DNA of 64,000 nucleotides from Verrucomicrobiota bacterium (GCA_003219175.1 QHPU01000047.1:1-64000), one strand, 5' to 3'. Counted from the first letter of the stretch, positions 25,677-34,983 are shown. Translations and numbers: made by a program. The notes: generated by a model from the letters alone, not told the origin.

Positions 25677-27464
25677 TTACTCCTTCAGGACTTGATCGAG
25701 TGTTGTGGAGTCATCCAGCAAGATCCACTCGATAATCGAAATCGGGAGGCTCCCGTTCTTAATCAAATCATCGTGGAATTGGCCAAGGCGAAAGTTCGCG
25801 CCCATTTTGTCGTGATACTTCCCGAGCAGATTCATGATCTGCCATTTGCCGGTGATGTACCAGATCTTCTGCGTCGGTGAAGTAGCCGCGCCGGCAGCTT
25901 CCCCTTCCGCTGACTCCCGATCGAGTCCGCCCCCGTCCATAAAATACTTCACCGCTTGCTCGAAGGTCCATTTACCAGTGTGCAAATTCACGTCCACGCC
26001 GATGCGGGCGGCCCGATATCGCGACAAACGCAAGATTTGCCCCTGAGCCGCCGACCCTTCCGGATAAAATCCCGTCCGCATCAACATTTCTTCGCCATAG
26101 AGCGCCCAGCCTTCAACAAAAACACCGTTCTGATGCTGCCGTCGAATCTCGTCAGTCAAATGATTCGCGATCGATAGCTGCATAAAGTGGCCGGGAATGC
26201 CCTCATGCCCCAGTATTGGGCGTGGGTCCTCGATTGCCGCGCGCAGATAAAAGTTTTTCGACTCCGGGTTGTAGGTCGGAATGAAAAAGAAACCGGTCGG
26301 GTCTTTATCGTAAACACCGGGCGGATTCATAAAACCGCCGGGACTGGTCGGCTTGAATGCCTCCGGCAGTTGTCGAATCTCAAACTTGCCAAGATAATCC
26401 GGGATGGTGACGATCTGATGCGACTTCAAAAAATCGATCATCTCCTGCTCGCGGCTCTCATACGTTTTCAAGAACGATTCCTGATCAGGTGGAATATTCT
26501 TGGCACGGGCAGGGTTCGGGTCGGCCATGGATGGATCGGGCAACAATGCTTCGAGCGCGCGGTAACGCGCTAATTCTGTCCGGCCGAGCATCTCCACCTG
26601 TGCGGCATTCAGCGGCAATAACAGAACATGTTTCAGGTAGTAGTTGTAGTTAGCTTCTCCCATCGGCGCAAAGTCCACCATCTGGGGCAGCTTTTTCTCC
26701 AGCCGATCGGCGAAGGCGTGAATAGCATTAAGCGCCGCGTCCCTCGCCTTCTCGAAATCCGCGCCCTCGGTTTCGGACAAATCCTTCGCCAACGGTGCCG
26801 CGCTCTCCTTAAAAAGCGGATCGATGTTGCGCGCTGATTGAATCCCCAGTTGCGCATAAAGTTTTACCGGCCTTTGCAAATTTTTCTCCGCTTCTGCGAA
26901 CAAAGCCGGCATGGCTTTGAATCGGGCCGTCGCCGACATCGCCCGATTTCGCGGCGTGTCGTACTCCTTCTTTAGCAACGAAAAGATCGCGTTACTGCAT
27001 TCGCTAATGTATGTGTCCGGGTTCGTCTGCTCGAACTTCAAGACGCGTCCGGCGAAGTCCGCATCTTCGAGCTCAGATCGGAAGAGTATCCAATCAATCC
27101 GATCATCTTTGGCCCACTTCTCCGTTTTCATGGCGCGGACTTGATCGAGCAGCTTGCGCACATGTTGCGCACGCTCCGTGATCCTTGCCGCTGTGTAATC
27201 TGTCAGCCGATTGTCCCAGGTATGCAGACCAAACCCACTACTGGCGACAGGATAATTTTCATTGCGCCAGTTGTAATAGTCGGCGGCAAGTCTGTGTAGG
27301 GCGGCCGAATCCATGGCTGATGCTTTGCTGTCAGTGCTAATTGGTGGCGCGGTTTTTGTAATTAAAGCTTTGTTTGAGACATCAGGCCGTCGCTCTGGCG
27401 TAGGAGCGGCGAGGACAATTGCGGCGGGAAGAAAGAAAGCGGCAACGATCGATATTGTCTTCAC
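25677..27464 (-). CDS. secreted DUF885 metallopeptidase-like protein
   Basis: A 595-residue DUF885 protein starting at a GTG (27464) with a signal peptide (KTISIVAAFFLPAAIVLAAP). The putative zinc site is GHEGIPGHF (His-Glu-x-x-Pro-Gly-His), followed downstream by VEGWALYGEEML, in which the Glu residues are likely ligand or catalytic. YRAARIGVDVNLHTGKWTFE is also characteristic. DUF885 proteins are predicted peptidases, probably acting on peptides in the periplasm. It lies 142 bp downstream of arc on the same strand, though a link between the two is speculative. Confidence 0.88.
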   Translation of the reverse strand: MKTISIVAAFFLPAAIVLAAPTPERRPDVSNKALITKTAPPISTDSKASAMDSAALHRLAADYYNWRNENYPVASSGFGLHTWDNRLTDYTAARITERAQHVRKLLDQVRAMKTEKWAKDDRIDWILFRSELEDADFAGRVLKFEQTNPDTYISECSNAIFSLLKKEYDTPRNRAMSATARFKAMPALFAEAEKNLQRPVKLYAQLGIQSARNIDPLFKESAAPLAKDLSETEGADFEKARDAALNAIHAFADRLEKKLPQMVDFAPMGEANYNYYLKHVLLLPLNAAQVEMLGRTELARYRALEALLPDPSMADPNPARAKNIPPDQESFLKTYESREQEMIDFLKSHQIVTIPDYLGKFEIRQLPEAFKPTSPGGFMNPPGVYDKDPTGFFFIPTYNPESKNFYLRAAIEDPRPILGHEGIPGHFMQLSIANHLTDEIRRQHQNGVFVEGWALYGEEMLMRTGFYPEGSAAQGQILRLSRYRAARIGVDVNLHTGKWTFEQAVKYFMDGGGLDRESAEGEAAGAATSPTQKIWYITGKWQIMNLLGKYHDKMGANFRLGQFHDDLIKNGSLPISIIEWILLDDSTTLDQVLKE

Positions 27465-27606
27465 GAGGGAATGCTGAACCGTGGCTCGGCATCGCGAAAG
27501 CGAAAATATCTTGCAATTGCTGTCATCCTCATCGCAAAGACAACGCTAGTCCGGCTGGGACTGAAGGATCGCTCCTAAGCTCGAATATTCACGACTATTG
27601 GAGAGA

Positions 27607-29307
27607 TCAGATCACGCCGCCCAAATTCGAAAGTCGCGGCGAATTCGCGTGAAACGGCGCGATTTTCACGACGTACTCCGGGTCGTAATCGATCAGCTTC
27701 AGCCAGTCTTCCGTAATGTCAGTCGGCGGGAAAATATCGTTCTCCGCGTACTCAGCGTGAAATGACATCTGCAGGTCTTGTTCCGTGATGCCCTCATCCG
27801 GGATCGTTTCCGGCGATTCCGCCAGTCCAGCCCGGACAGCGATCGCACGCTTGATTGCCATTCCCTTGGCCCGCTCCACCACCGATGCGATGATAGCGCC
27901 GCTGATCAGGTCACTTCGATACAATATTTCCTTGCGTCCGCTTCGCAGTGTGACCTCCAAAAACTTGTTTTCGTCGCGTTTGGCAAATTGCCAATCAACA
28001 AAACGCTCAATCAGCTTCTCGATCGCATCTCCAATATGGTCGGCTTCCTTGGCCAGCGCGCCGTCGTACGGTAACTCGTTAGTTAAATAGATGCGGTAAA
28101 TCTCCCGAGCTCCTTCTTTGTTCGGGCGATCAATCTTAATTTTCCGATCGATGCGTCCTGGCCTCAAAATAGCGGGATCGATCAGATCGGCGCGATTCGA
28201 GGCCAGTATGATGACCACATCATTGAGCGAATCGATCCCGTCCATCTCCGCGCAGAACATCGGCACCAGGGTCGAGAGAATGTTGGAGTAACGCGAAGCG
28301 CGACGCGTCCCTAGGATGCTCTCCGCCTCGTCGATAAACAGAAATGGCATGAACCTTTCCCGGCGTTTTTCGCGCGCAGTCGCGAAAATTTCGCGCACCA
28401 TCCGTTCCGATTCTCCCACCCACATGTTCAGAATCTCCGGGCCTTTCACGTGCATGAAATATTCTCGCACGTCTTTGTCAGCGTCGTTTGCTTTAGCGCG
28501 CAACTGCCGCGTCAGATTGTAGGCTGTCGCTTTGCCGATCAGCGTCTTGCCGCAGCCCGGTGGTCCATAAAGCAGAAACCCTTTCGGAGTCGCGTGTTGA
28601 AATTTCGCGAACAAATGCGGATGCAACAGCGGGAGCTCGATCGCATCCTTAATCGCTTCGATGGCAGATTCCTGCCCCCCGACTTTCGACCACGGCAATT
28701 CTGGCACGCTATCGAGATAATGTTCGTGCGAACCTGGCGCCGACATCATCTCCAAGGCCATGCGATAGTTGGAATCGACCCGGACTTCGTCGCCTTGCTT
28801 CACCGCTGTTTTCGTGAGCTGTGCGGACCGCTGCAAGACCACCGATTGCGTCCCGTGTTCGTTGCCGACGCGCAGGCGATCGGTCCCGATCACCTCGGCG
28901 ACCTTTGTGACCGGGCCGGCGGGCTCAAAGCCAAGGTCACCGACAATGACGAAAGCCTCGTTCACCAAGACCCGGGTTCCCTTCTTTAACGTCGCGATCG
29001 GAATTCGTGGATCGACGTTGCAATAATAATCCGCGCCGCCGACGACAATGTGTGCCGTGTCTTTGCCGACGCTGCCGAGAAATGTGCCGATACGATTGGC
29101 CGGCGACGTCACTTTTTTGATGACTTCCTCGAGTTTCTCGATCGTCTGCCGGGCTTCCACGAAGATCTCTTCGCGCTGTGAAATTTCCACGCGCAGACCG
29201 AGCAGCTCGCGCCTCATGGCATCGCCGGGCGGCAGTGTAGCGATCAAAAGATCAATGCGATCAAGCAAATCGAATGCCCTTTCACCCTCGTGTCGCTCAT
29301 CGCTCAT
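27607..29307 (-). CDS. arc: proteasome-associated AAA ATPase ARC/Mpa
   Basis: A 566-residue ring ATPase that in characterised systems unfolds Pup-tagged proteins and feeds them to the 20S proteasome. It has an N-terminal coiled coil (about 40-70), a tandem OB region (about 75-190), and an AAA domain with Walker A GPPGCGKT (248-255), Walker B LFIDEAE (Asp326, Glu327), pore segment KGPEILNMWVGE and the SRH NRADLIDPAILRPGRIDRK. The notable point is the C-terminus, SNLGGVI. Actinobacterial Mpa ends SNLGQYL, where the penultimate Tyr docks on the 20S ring; that Tyr is absent here. No prcA/prcB genes are in the window. The ATG at 29307 gives a normal N-terminus. Confidence 0.93.
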   Translation of the reverse strand: MSDERHEGERAFDLLDRIDLLIATLPPGDAMRRELLGLRVEISQREEIFVEARQTIEKLEEVIKKVTSPANRIGTFLGSVGKDTAHIVVGGADYYCNVDPRIPIATLKKGTRVLVNEAFVIVGDLGFEPAGPVTKVAEVIGTDRLRVGNEHGTQSVVLQRSAQLTKTAVKQGDEVRVDSNYRMALEMMSAPGSHEHYLDSVPELPWSKVGGQESAIEAIKDAIELPLLHPHLFAKFQHATPKGFLLYGPPGCGKTLIGKATAYNLTRQLRAKANDADKDVREYFMHVKGPEILNMWVGESERMVREIFATAREKRRERFMPFLFIDEAESILGTRRASRYSNILSTLVPMFCAEMDGIDSLNDVVIILASNRADLIDPAILRPGRIDRKIKIDRPNKEGAREIYRIYLTNELPYDGALAKEADHIGDAIEKLIERFVDWQFAKRDENKFLEVTLRSGRKEILYRSDLISGAIIASVVERAKGMAIKRAIAVRAGLAESPETIPDEGITEQDLQMSFHAEYAENDIFPPTDITEDWLKLIDYDPEYVVKIAPFHANSPRLSNLGGVI

Positions 29308-29556
29308 CTTTTTTCACCCGATTAGACTATACGATGCGCGGAATTGTTCGACAAACTCTGCGCCTCTTCTTTTAGAGCATTAAACGGCCCACGAACGCAC
29401 AATGTTTCTGTAAATTTGTTGAACAAAAAAGCCCGATCCCTGGATCGACCGGGGCGATGGGCGCTACTTAACGCGGCGGCTAACACATTTCGACTGAGAC
29501 CCGCCACATGCCCTGCCCGCGTTGACAAAATGCGAGCTGAATGTTATCGGTCGCGC

Positions 29557-29602
29557 AACTTTACCCTAGTCCCTTGACGGTAAAATTAGGGTAAAGTTTA
29601 AT
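29557..29602 (+). promoter_or_regulatory. promoter with palindromic operator upstream of the HNH gene
   Basis: A near-consensus promoter is visible: -35 TTGACG (29574-29579), a 17-bp spacer, and -10 TTTAAT (29597-29602). A perfect 11-bp inverted repeat, AACTTTACCCT (29557-29567) and AGGGTAAAGTT (29588-29598), brackets the -35 box and overlaps the -10. The half-site centres are 31 bp apart, about three helical turns, as for a repressor bound on one face. Transcription from this -10 would start only a few bases before the ATG at 29614, so the mRNA may be leaderless. The rest of 29308-29613, upstream of arc, holds no recognisable gene. Confidence 0.6.
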
Positions 29603-29613
29603 AGTCAGTATCT

Positions 29614-30219
29614 ATGTTACTGAATAGTCAGGTCCTGGTGTTAAACCGTCTCTGGCAGGCGGTTAACATCTGTTCGGCGCGGCGCGCGTTTGCGCTGGTT
29701 TACGCCGGGCACGCCCAAGTCGTGGCCACGGATGGGCAAGACAATTTCCTGACCCACGATTTCAATAGTTGGTGCGATTTCTCCGCGCAAGCGCCGGAGC
29801 CGGAAATGGTGACAACCATTTCTTTTAAGATCCGCGTCCCGCGCGTAATCGTACTGTTATTGTTCGACCGATTGCCGAAAAAAGAAGTGAAGTTTACCCG
29901 ACACAACGTTTTCGAGCGCGACAAGAATACCTGCCAGTATTGCGGCAATGTTTTCGAACGCAGCGACCTGAATCTCGATCACGTCCTGCCACGCGATCGC
30001 GGCGGGCTAACGACATGGGAGAATGTTGTCTGTTCCTGCATCGGCTGTAACACACGCAAAGGCAACCGCCTTCCGTATGAAGCCCACATGACGCTTATTC
30101 GAAAACCGAAGCGGCCAAAATGGCGACCATTCGTGCAGGTAACGTTCACGACACAACAGCACGAAAGCTGGCGGCATTTCGTCGACCTGGCGTATTGGAA
30201 CGTTGAGCTGAGCGATTGA
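29614..30219 (+). CDS. HNH endonuclease family protein
   Basis: A 201-residue protein whose C-terminal half is an HNH nuclease domain: NVFERDKNTCQYCGNVFERS (CxxC), DLNLDHVLPRDRGG (the His of the HNH core), and WENVVCSCIGCNTRKGNRLP (second CxxC and Asn). The N-terminal half (MLLNSQVLVLNRLWQAVNIC) is shared with a widespread group of stand-alone bacterial HNH proteins of unknown role. It may cut DNA in repair, phage defence or mobile-element biology. It is divergent from arc and follows a strong palindrome-overlapped promoter, so it is probably repressed under most conditions. Confidence 0.88.
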   Translation: MLLNSQVLVLNRLWQAVNICSARRAFALVYAGHAQVVATDGQDNFLTHDFNSWCDFSAQAPEPEMVTTISFKIRVPRVIVLLLFDRLPKKEVKFTRHNVFERDKNTCQYCGNVFERSDLNLDHVLPRDRGGLTTWENVVCSCIGCNTRKGNRLPYEAHMTLIRKPKRPKWRPFVQVTFTTQQHESWRHFVDLAYWNVELSD

Positions 30220-30237
30220 TCGTCGGTTAGCATTTGC

Positions 30238-30300
30238 TGAAGCGGCGCTCTATGAGCGCCGACCCTTCGCTCGATCGGCGGTCATAGACCGCCTCTGCAG
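30238..30300. repeat. TGTAGCGG-type hairpin element between the HNH gene and nuoN
   Basis: Two perfect hairpins, GGCGCTCTATGAGCGCC (30244-30260) and GGCGGTCATAGACCGCC (30277-30293), sit in a 63-bp unit. The same hairpins occur in the elements at 13281-13341 and 52233-52293. Because it lies between two convergent genes it might act as a bidirectional transcription barrier, though it lacks a T-run. Confidence 0.75.
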
Positions 30301-30308
30301 ACCGTCGC

Positions 30309-31733
30309 TTAACGAGCCAACGCGTCGAAGATTGGCTGGGGATAGACGCCTAAGACGAATGTGCCGGCAATGAGGGCGATCAGGGCGACGCGAGTCAACG
30401 GGCTAACGATAATTTTGTCCGTGGACGCCGGAGGTGCGTCCCAATAAATGGCACGCACTACCTTAAAGTAATAGTAAAAGCCGGCGCCGACCGTGACAAT
30501 GGCAACAACGACCAGACCGAAATGGTGCGTGGCGATGGCGGCATCGAAGACCAGAAACTTGCCGAGAAACCCGGCAGTGAAAGGAACGCCGGCCAGCGAC
30601 GCCATCGCGACCAGCATGGCGAAGGCCAGGAAAGGCGAACGCTGAGACAGGCCGGCGAAACTTTCCAGCTGATCTCCAGCGGGCTGACTAACGAGAATCA
30701 GGACAGCAAAGCTCAACAGAGTCATCAACAGGTAAGCGACGAGATAGAAAGCAACAGCGCGTCCGGAAAATGAGACTACCGCCACCAGTAGATAACCGGC
30801 GTGAGCAATACTGGAATAGGCAAGCAGCCGTTTAACGTTCGTCTGCGGGAGCGCCGCCAGGTTACCATAGATCAGAGTAAGGACAGCGATGGCCACCAGC
30901 AAGGTCTGCATTTGCGGCAGGATCAGAAATGGGTCGAGCACCCGCAGGAGAACAATGAATCCGGCCGCCTTCGAACCGACTGAAAGGTAGGCCGTGACCG
31001 GCGTCGGCGCGCCCTGGTAAACATCGGCCACCCAAATATGAAATGGGACAGCGGCGATTTTGAACCCGAGAGCAATGATGACCAGCACCCCGCCGAACAA
31101 CGCGGCATTTTGCTCAAGACCAGTCCCTGACAATACCGTGGCGATCTTTTGCAGATTCGTTTCGCCCGTAGCCCCAAAAATCCACGTAATTCCATAGACG
31201 AGGAATCCGGTCGCAACCGCGCTGAGGACCAGATACTTGACTGCCGCCTCCAGTGAGGCCGGATTTCGTCGGGTAAACCCGACCAGCACATAGAAAGAGA
31301 TCGTCACCAGCTCGAGCGAAACAAAAATCAAGACGAAATCGATCGCAGAAGCCATCCACATCAGTCCCGCGCAGGTGAAAAGTGGAAGCGCAAAAAATTC
31401 GCCGAGTCCTGATTGCGGCGTGGCACCTTGAACCCCGCTCGACACGAGCGCAGCGAAATCGAACATCATTACGATCACGCCTGCGGTGGTGGCGAGGGCG
31501 ATTCGCTTGAAAAAGAGAGAGGTCGCGTCTGCAGAGTAAAAATTCCAGAACGGCGCGGACGACATCGTGGATTGAGGCGCGATAAAGAACGTGGCCAGGA
31601 AAATCAACGCCAGCCCAACCAAAGCGGCGTAACCGAGGTAACGACGATCAAATTTTGAAAAGAACGATTCAATCAGCAGGATGACGGTGCCGAGGACCAA
31701 GACAGCAACTTCGAGATAAGGCGCTGAGATCAT
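30309..31733 (-). CDS. nuoN: NADH-quinone oxidoreductase subunit N
   Basis: A 474-residue antiporter-like membrane subunit of complex I with about 13-14 hydrophobic helices. The discontinuous-helix region KLAAVPFHIWVADVYQGAPT and KRLLAYSSIAHAGYLL are diagnostic (written here KIAAVPFHIW in this protein). Last gene of the operon; its start overlaps the nuoM stop by 4 bp (ATGA-type). It pumps protons as part of the membrane arm. Nothing unusual in length or motifs. Confidence 0.95.
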   Translation of the reverse strand: MISAPYLEVAVLVLGTVILLIESFFSKFDRRYLGYAALVGLALIFLATFFIAPQSTMSSAPFWNFYSADATSLFFKRIALATTAGVIVMMFDFAALVSSGVQGATPQSGLGEFFALPLFTCAGLMWMASAIDFVLIFVSLELVTISFYVLVGFTRRNPASLEAAVKYLVLSAVATGFLVYGITWIFGATGETNLQKIATVLSGTGLEQNAALFGGVLVIIALGFKIAAVPFHIWVADVYQGAPTPVTAYLSVGSKAAGFIVLLRVLDPFLILPQMQTLLVAIAVLTLIYGNLAALPQTNVKRLLAYSSIAHAGYLLVAVVSFSGRAVAFYLVAYLLMTLLSFAVLILVSQPAGDQLESFAGLSQRSPFLAFAMLVAMASLAGVPFTAGFLGKFLVFDAAIATHHFGLVVVAIVTVGAGFYYYFKVVRAIYWDAPPASTDKIIVSPLTRVALIALIAGTFVLGVYPQPIFDALAR

Positions 31734-33196
31734 TGGGTCGCGCTAAAGTAATTACGAAACGTGGGCATCAGTCGGTTGACGGCAATTTGCGGGAAAAATC
31801 CCAGGAGAAGCGAGACCGAGACCAGTAGTGCGATCGGAACGCGAAAGCCGGAGCGGATATCGGTTATGACAAGCTCAGACTTCGCTGAGCTCCCAAAAAA
31901 CGTGCGGCGATAAGCGCGCAGCATATAAACTGCCGAGATCACGACACCCCAAAGCGCAAGAAGCGTGGCCCATTGGAAAACATGAAAATGTTGATAGTCG
32001 AATCCGTTTTGAAACGCACCGAACACAACCATGATTTCGGCGGCAAAATTGGCGAAACCGGGGAGCCCGATGGCCGCGAATGCTCCGAGCCCGAAGGCAA
32101 ACGCCGCCAACGGCATCGCTTTGGCCAGTCCGCCCATCGCGTCGAAGTCGAGCGAGGGGACGCGTTTGCGGATTTCGCCGGTGATGCCGAAAAGAAGAGC
32201 GATAGAAAGCCCGTGAGCAAACATCAAAATGGCGGCGCCGGTGGTGCCAAGGATGTTGGCGCTGGCGATGCCGAGGAAAATATAGCCCATGTGCATGACG
32301 CTGGAATAACCGAGCATCCAATCGAGGCGTCGTTGCGCGATCGTGACCAGGCCGATGTAGATGATGTTGGCCAGGAGAAGGACCAGCAATATGCCGGACC
32401 ATTGTCGCGCGCCATCCGGGAGCAACGGCAGGGCCAGGCGAAGCAAGCCGTAAAGTCCAAATTTTTTCAAAACTCCAGCGTGCAACATCGCGGCCGGCGC
32501 GGGAGCCGAGGCATACGCTTCGGGCGCCCAAGTGTGGAACGGCACTAACGAGATTAATATTCCAAAGCCAATGAGTAAGACGAGATAGATATTGGATTGC
32601 AGGGAAGCTGGAATCTGTCCGGCGTGCAGCATTCGCAGATCCAGACTGCGCGCGCTTACCGGCACGGCGCGATACAACATGATCAGGCCGACCAGCAGAA
32701 TGATACTGCCGAGCGCGAGATAGATTGTCACTTTCCAGGCGGCAGCGCGGCGATTCCCGGTTCCCCAGATTCCAATGAGGAGGAAGGTCGGGATCAACGC
32801 GAGCTCGTGAAAAGCGTAGAAGAAAAATAAATTAAGCGAAGCGAATGCGCCGATGGCACCCCCGGCAATCAGCAGAAGGCAGGCGTAAAACGCGTTCTCG
32901 TGATGCTCGATTTCGCCGGTAACGCAGACCGCGGCGACCAGGACAATCGCGCCGAGCAAGATCATGAGAAGACTGAGCCCATCGACGCCAAGCGCAAAAT
33001 TCAACCCCAGTTCGGGAGAAATTGGAAATGTGACGACGAATTGAAACCCGCTGGTGGCATTGAACCGTAGAAAGATGATCGCGCTGATCAGTAAGGTCAG
33101 GACGGACGCCGCCATTGCGGTTAGGCGTGCCGGGAGCCCGATCATAATTAAGATGGCGGCAACGATCGGCGTGAATGTGACGAGAAGAAGAAGCAT
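31730..33196 (-). CDS. nuoM: NADH-quinone oxidoreductase subunit M
   Basis: A 488-residue proton-pumping membrane subunit. The ATG at 33196 shares one base with the nuoL stop (TAATG), showing translational coupling and supporting this start over the longer frame to 33307. Motifs: FFYAFHELALIPTFLLIGIW, LVPFHTWAPEAYASAPAP with the conserved Lys-helix region after it, and YSSVMHMGYIFLG. It lies in the normal L-M-N order. Confidence 0.96.
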   Translation of the reverse strand: MLLLLVTFTPIVAAILIMIGLPARLTAMAASVLTLLISAIIFLRFNATSGFQFVVTFPISPELGLNFALGVDGLSLLMILLGAIVLVAAVCVTGEIEHHENAFYACLLLIAGGAIGAFASLNLFFFYAFHELALIPTFLLIGIWGTGNRRAAAWKVTIYLALGSIILLVGLIMLYRAVPVSARSLDLRMLHAGQIPASLQSNIYLVLLIGFGILISLVPFHTWAPEAYASAPAPAAMLHAGVLKKFGLYGLLRLALPLLPDGARQWSGILLVLLLANIIYIGLVTIAQRRLDWMLGYSSVMHMGYIFLGIASANILGTTGAAILMFAHGLSIALLFGITGEIRKRVPSLDFDAMGGLAKAMPLAAFAFGLGAFAAIGLPGFANFAAEIMVVFGAFQNGFDYQHFHVFQWATLLALWGVVISAVYMLRAYRRTFFGSSAKSELVITDIRSGFRVPIALLVSVSLLLGFFPQIAVNRLMPTFRNYFSATQ

Positions 33197-34983
33197 TAGC
33201 GGAAAAGTACGAAATAGATGATCCAGATAATTCCGAGACCGAAGATGAATGCGTACGCCTGCAGGTTCCCGACCTGCATGAGACGAAGCAAGGCACCGAA
33301 ACTCCAAGTCGCCCCACTGCTTCCGCGGACGATAGTGGCATCAATAATCCAGCGATCGATGAATCCGGAGACTCGGGCGAGAAATCCCTGGGTGGCGTTA
33401 ATCAGAACACGATAGAGTTCATCGAAATAGAATTTGTGGCGAAGTAGATTGATGGAGAGTGGGTCTTCGATGCGACGGCGATAGAGAATGATCGCGCCGG
33501 CCGCTCCAAGCAGCATGGCGACGAGGGCGATCCCGGGAATGAACGCAGCGGCCTCGCGTTCATGAGGCAGAGTAAGGAAATGGCTGGCAAAAAAGTGGAA
33601 TCCGCCAAAGAGAGAGAGCAATGCCAAAACCGCGAGTGGCACAAGCATGCTGGTTGGCGATTCCCGGCTGGTTTTCGCGGCGGGTGAACGCGGCTTACCA
33701 AAGAAGACAACTACGAATAACCGCATCATGTAAAAGGCGGTAAGGAACGCGGTAAACAGCGCGACACCAAAAATTGCGGGGTTTCGGTTGTAGGCGAGCG
33801 AAAGAATAGCGTCCTTGCTAAAAAATCCGGCGAATGGAGGACAGCCAATCAGGGCGAGCATCCCGATGCCGAAAGTAACAAAAGTGAGGAAGAGGTTGCG
33901 ACCTTGCCCACCCATTTTCCAAATATTTTGTTCATGATGAAGCGCAACCAGAACCGAACCGGCACCAAGGAAGAGCAAGGCTTTGAAGAAGGCATGGGTA
34001 AACAAATGGAACATGGCCGCTTCGTCGGAAGCGAGCCCCACCGCCATAATCATGTAGCCCAGCTGAGAAAGAGTGGAATAGGCCAGAATGCGTTTGATGT
34101 CGTCTTGTTGGGTCGCGATCAACGCGGCCATCACGGCGGTGACGGTGCCGATCCAGGCAATGACACCGAGGGCAACGGGCGAGGCTTGCACGAGAAAACC
34201 GACTCGCACCAGCATGTAAACGCCGGCCGCGACCATGGTGGCGGCGTGGATGAGGGCGGAGATTGGGGTCGGACCTTCCATCGCGTCGGGTAGCCAAACA
34301 TGAAGCGGGAACTGAGCAGACTTGCCAACGGCTCCGCAAAAAATCAACAGCACACAAATCGTTAGGAAAGTGGGGTTACTGGTGATGCGCCAGGTCTGCG
34401 GAATGATGTCGTCGAAGATGACAGACCCGGTCGCGGCCCAGACCATTAAGATTCCGAGCATGAATCCGAAGTCGCCGATTCTATTGGTAATGAATGCTTT
34501 ATTCGCGGCATCGGCTGCGCTATCGCGTTCGAACCAATGACCGATGAGCAAGTAGGAACAAAGGCCGACCAGTTCCCAAAAGATGAACATCATCACGAAA
34601 TTATTGGCCAGCACGATGCCGAGCATGGAAAACATGAAGAGCGAGAGGGCGGCGAAGTAGCGAGATTTGCCGGGGTCATCGCGCATGTAACCGGGCGAGT
34701 AGATGTGGATGAGCGCACCTACCCCGCTAACGAGAACCAGCATGGTCCTGCTCAAGGAATCCAGGACAAAACCGATCGGCACCCGCAAAATTCCTTGAAA
34801 TTCAATCCAGGGAATTTCCGTTCCGGCTATTTCCGATTTGGCAAAGACGATACAGCTACAAATGAAACTGACCAGAACTGCAACCACTGAGATACTTGCG
34901 CTGAGGCGACGGGCGCGGCCGGTGATGAGCGCGATGAGCGCAGCGCTAACCAGGGGCGCAAGTAAGATCAGCCAGGGGAGCAT
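33196..34983 (-). CDS. nuoL: NADH-quinone oxidoreductase subunit L
   Basis: A 595-residue membrane subunit whose long C-terminal amphipathic helix lies along the membrane arm. The ATG at 34983 begins LPWLILLAPLVSAALIAL, the usual N-terminus. VGLCSYLLIGHWFERDSAA, KSAQFPLHVWLPDAMEGPTP and YSTLSQLGYMIMAVG are characteristic. It is separated from nuoK by a 107-bp gap in which I see no gene or strong structure. Confidence 0.96.
   Translation of the reverse strand: MLPWLILLAPLVSAALIALITGRARRLSASISVVAVLVSFICSCIVFAKSEIAGTEIPWIEFQGILRVPIGFVLDSLSRTMLVLVSGVGALIHIYSPGYMRDDPGKSRYFAALSLFMFSMLGIVLANNFVMMFIFWELVGLCSYLLIGHWFERDSAADAANKAFITNRIGDFGFMLGILMVWAATGSVIFDDIIPQTWRITSNPTFLTICVLLIFCGAVGKSAQFPLHVWLPDAMEGPTPISALIHAATMVAAGVYMLVRVGFLVQASPVALGVIAWIGTVTAVMAALIATQQDDIKRILAYSTLSQLGYMIMAVGLASDEAAMFHLFTHAFFKALLFLGAGSVLVALHHEQNIWKMGGQGRNLFLTFVTFGIGMLALIGCPPFAGFFSKDAILSLAYNRNPAIFGVALFTAFLTAFYMMRLFVVVFFGKPRSPAAKTSRESPTSMLVPLAVLALLSLFGGFHFFASHFLTLPHEREAAAFIPGIALVAMLLGAAGAIILYRRRIEDPLSINLLRHKFYFDELYRVLINATQGFLARVSGFIDRWIIDATIVRGSSGATWSFGALLRLMQVGNLQAYAFIFGLGIIWIIYFVLFR

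Noticed and set aside
27465-27606. Short minus-strand peptide (MRMTAIARYF...) just downstream of arc
   Set aside because: About 23 codons with no recognisable features; too short and unlike Pup.
29322-29528. Small minus-strand ORF upstream of arc as a possible Pup/UBact gene
   Set aside because: It starts at TTG, is not acidic or coiled-coil-like, ends in HRIV with no GG-x tail, and overlaps the HNH promoter region on the other strand.
31973-32548. 191-residue plus-strand ORF opposite nuoM
   Set aside because: It is antisense to an intact, well-conserved nuoM and highly polar, as expected for a complementary-strand shadow of a membrane protein.
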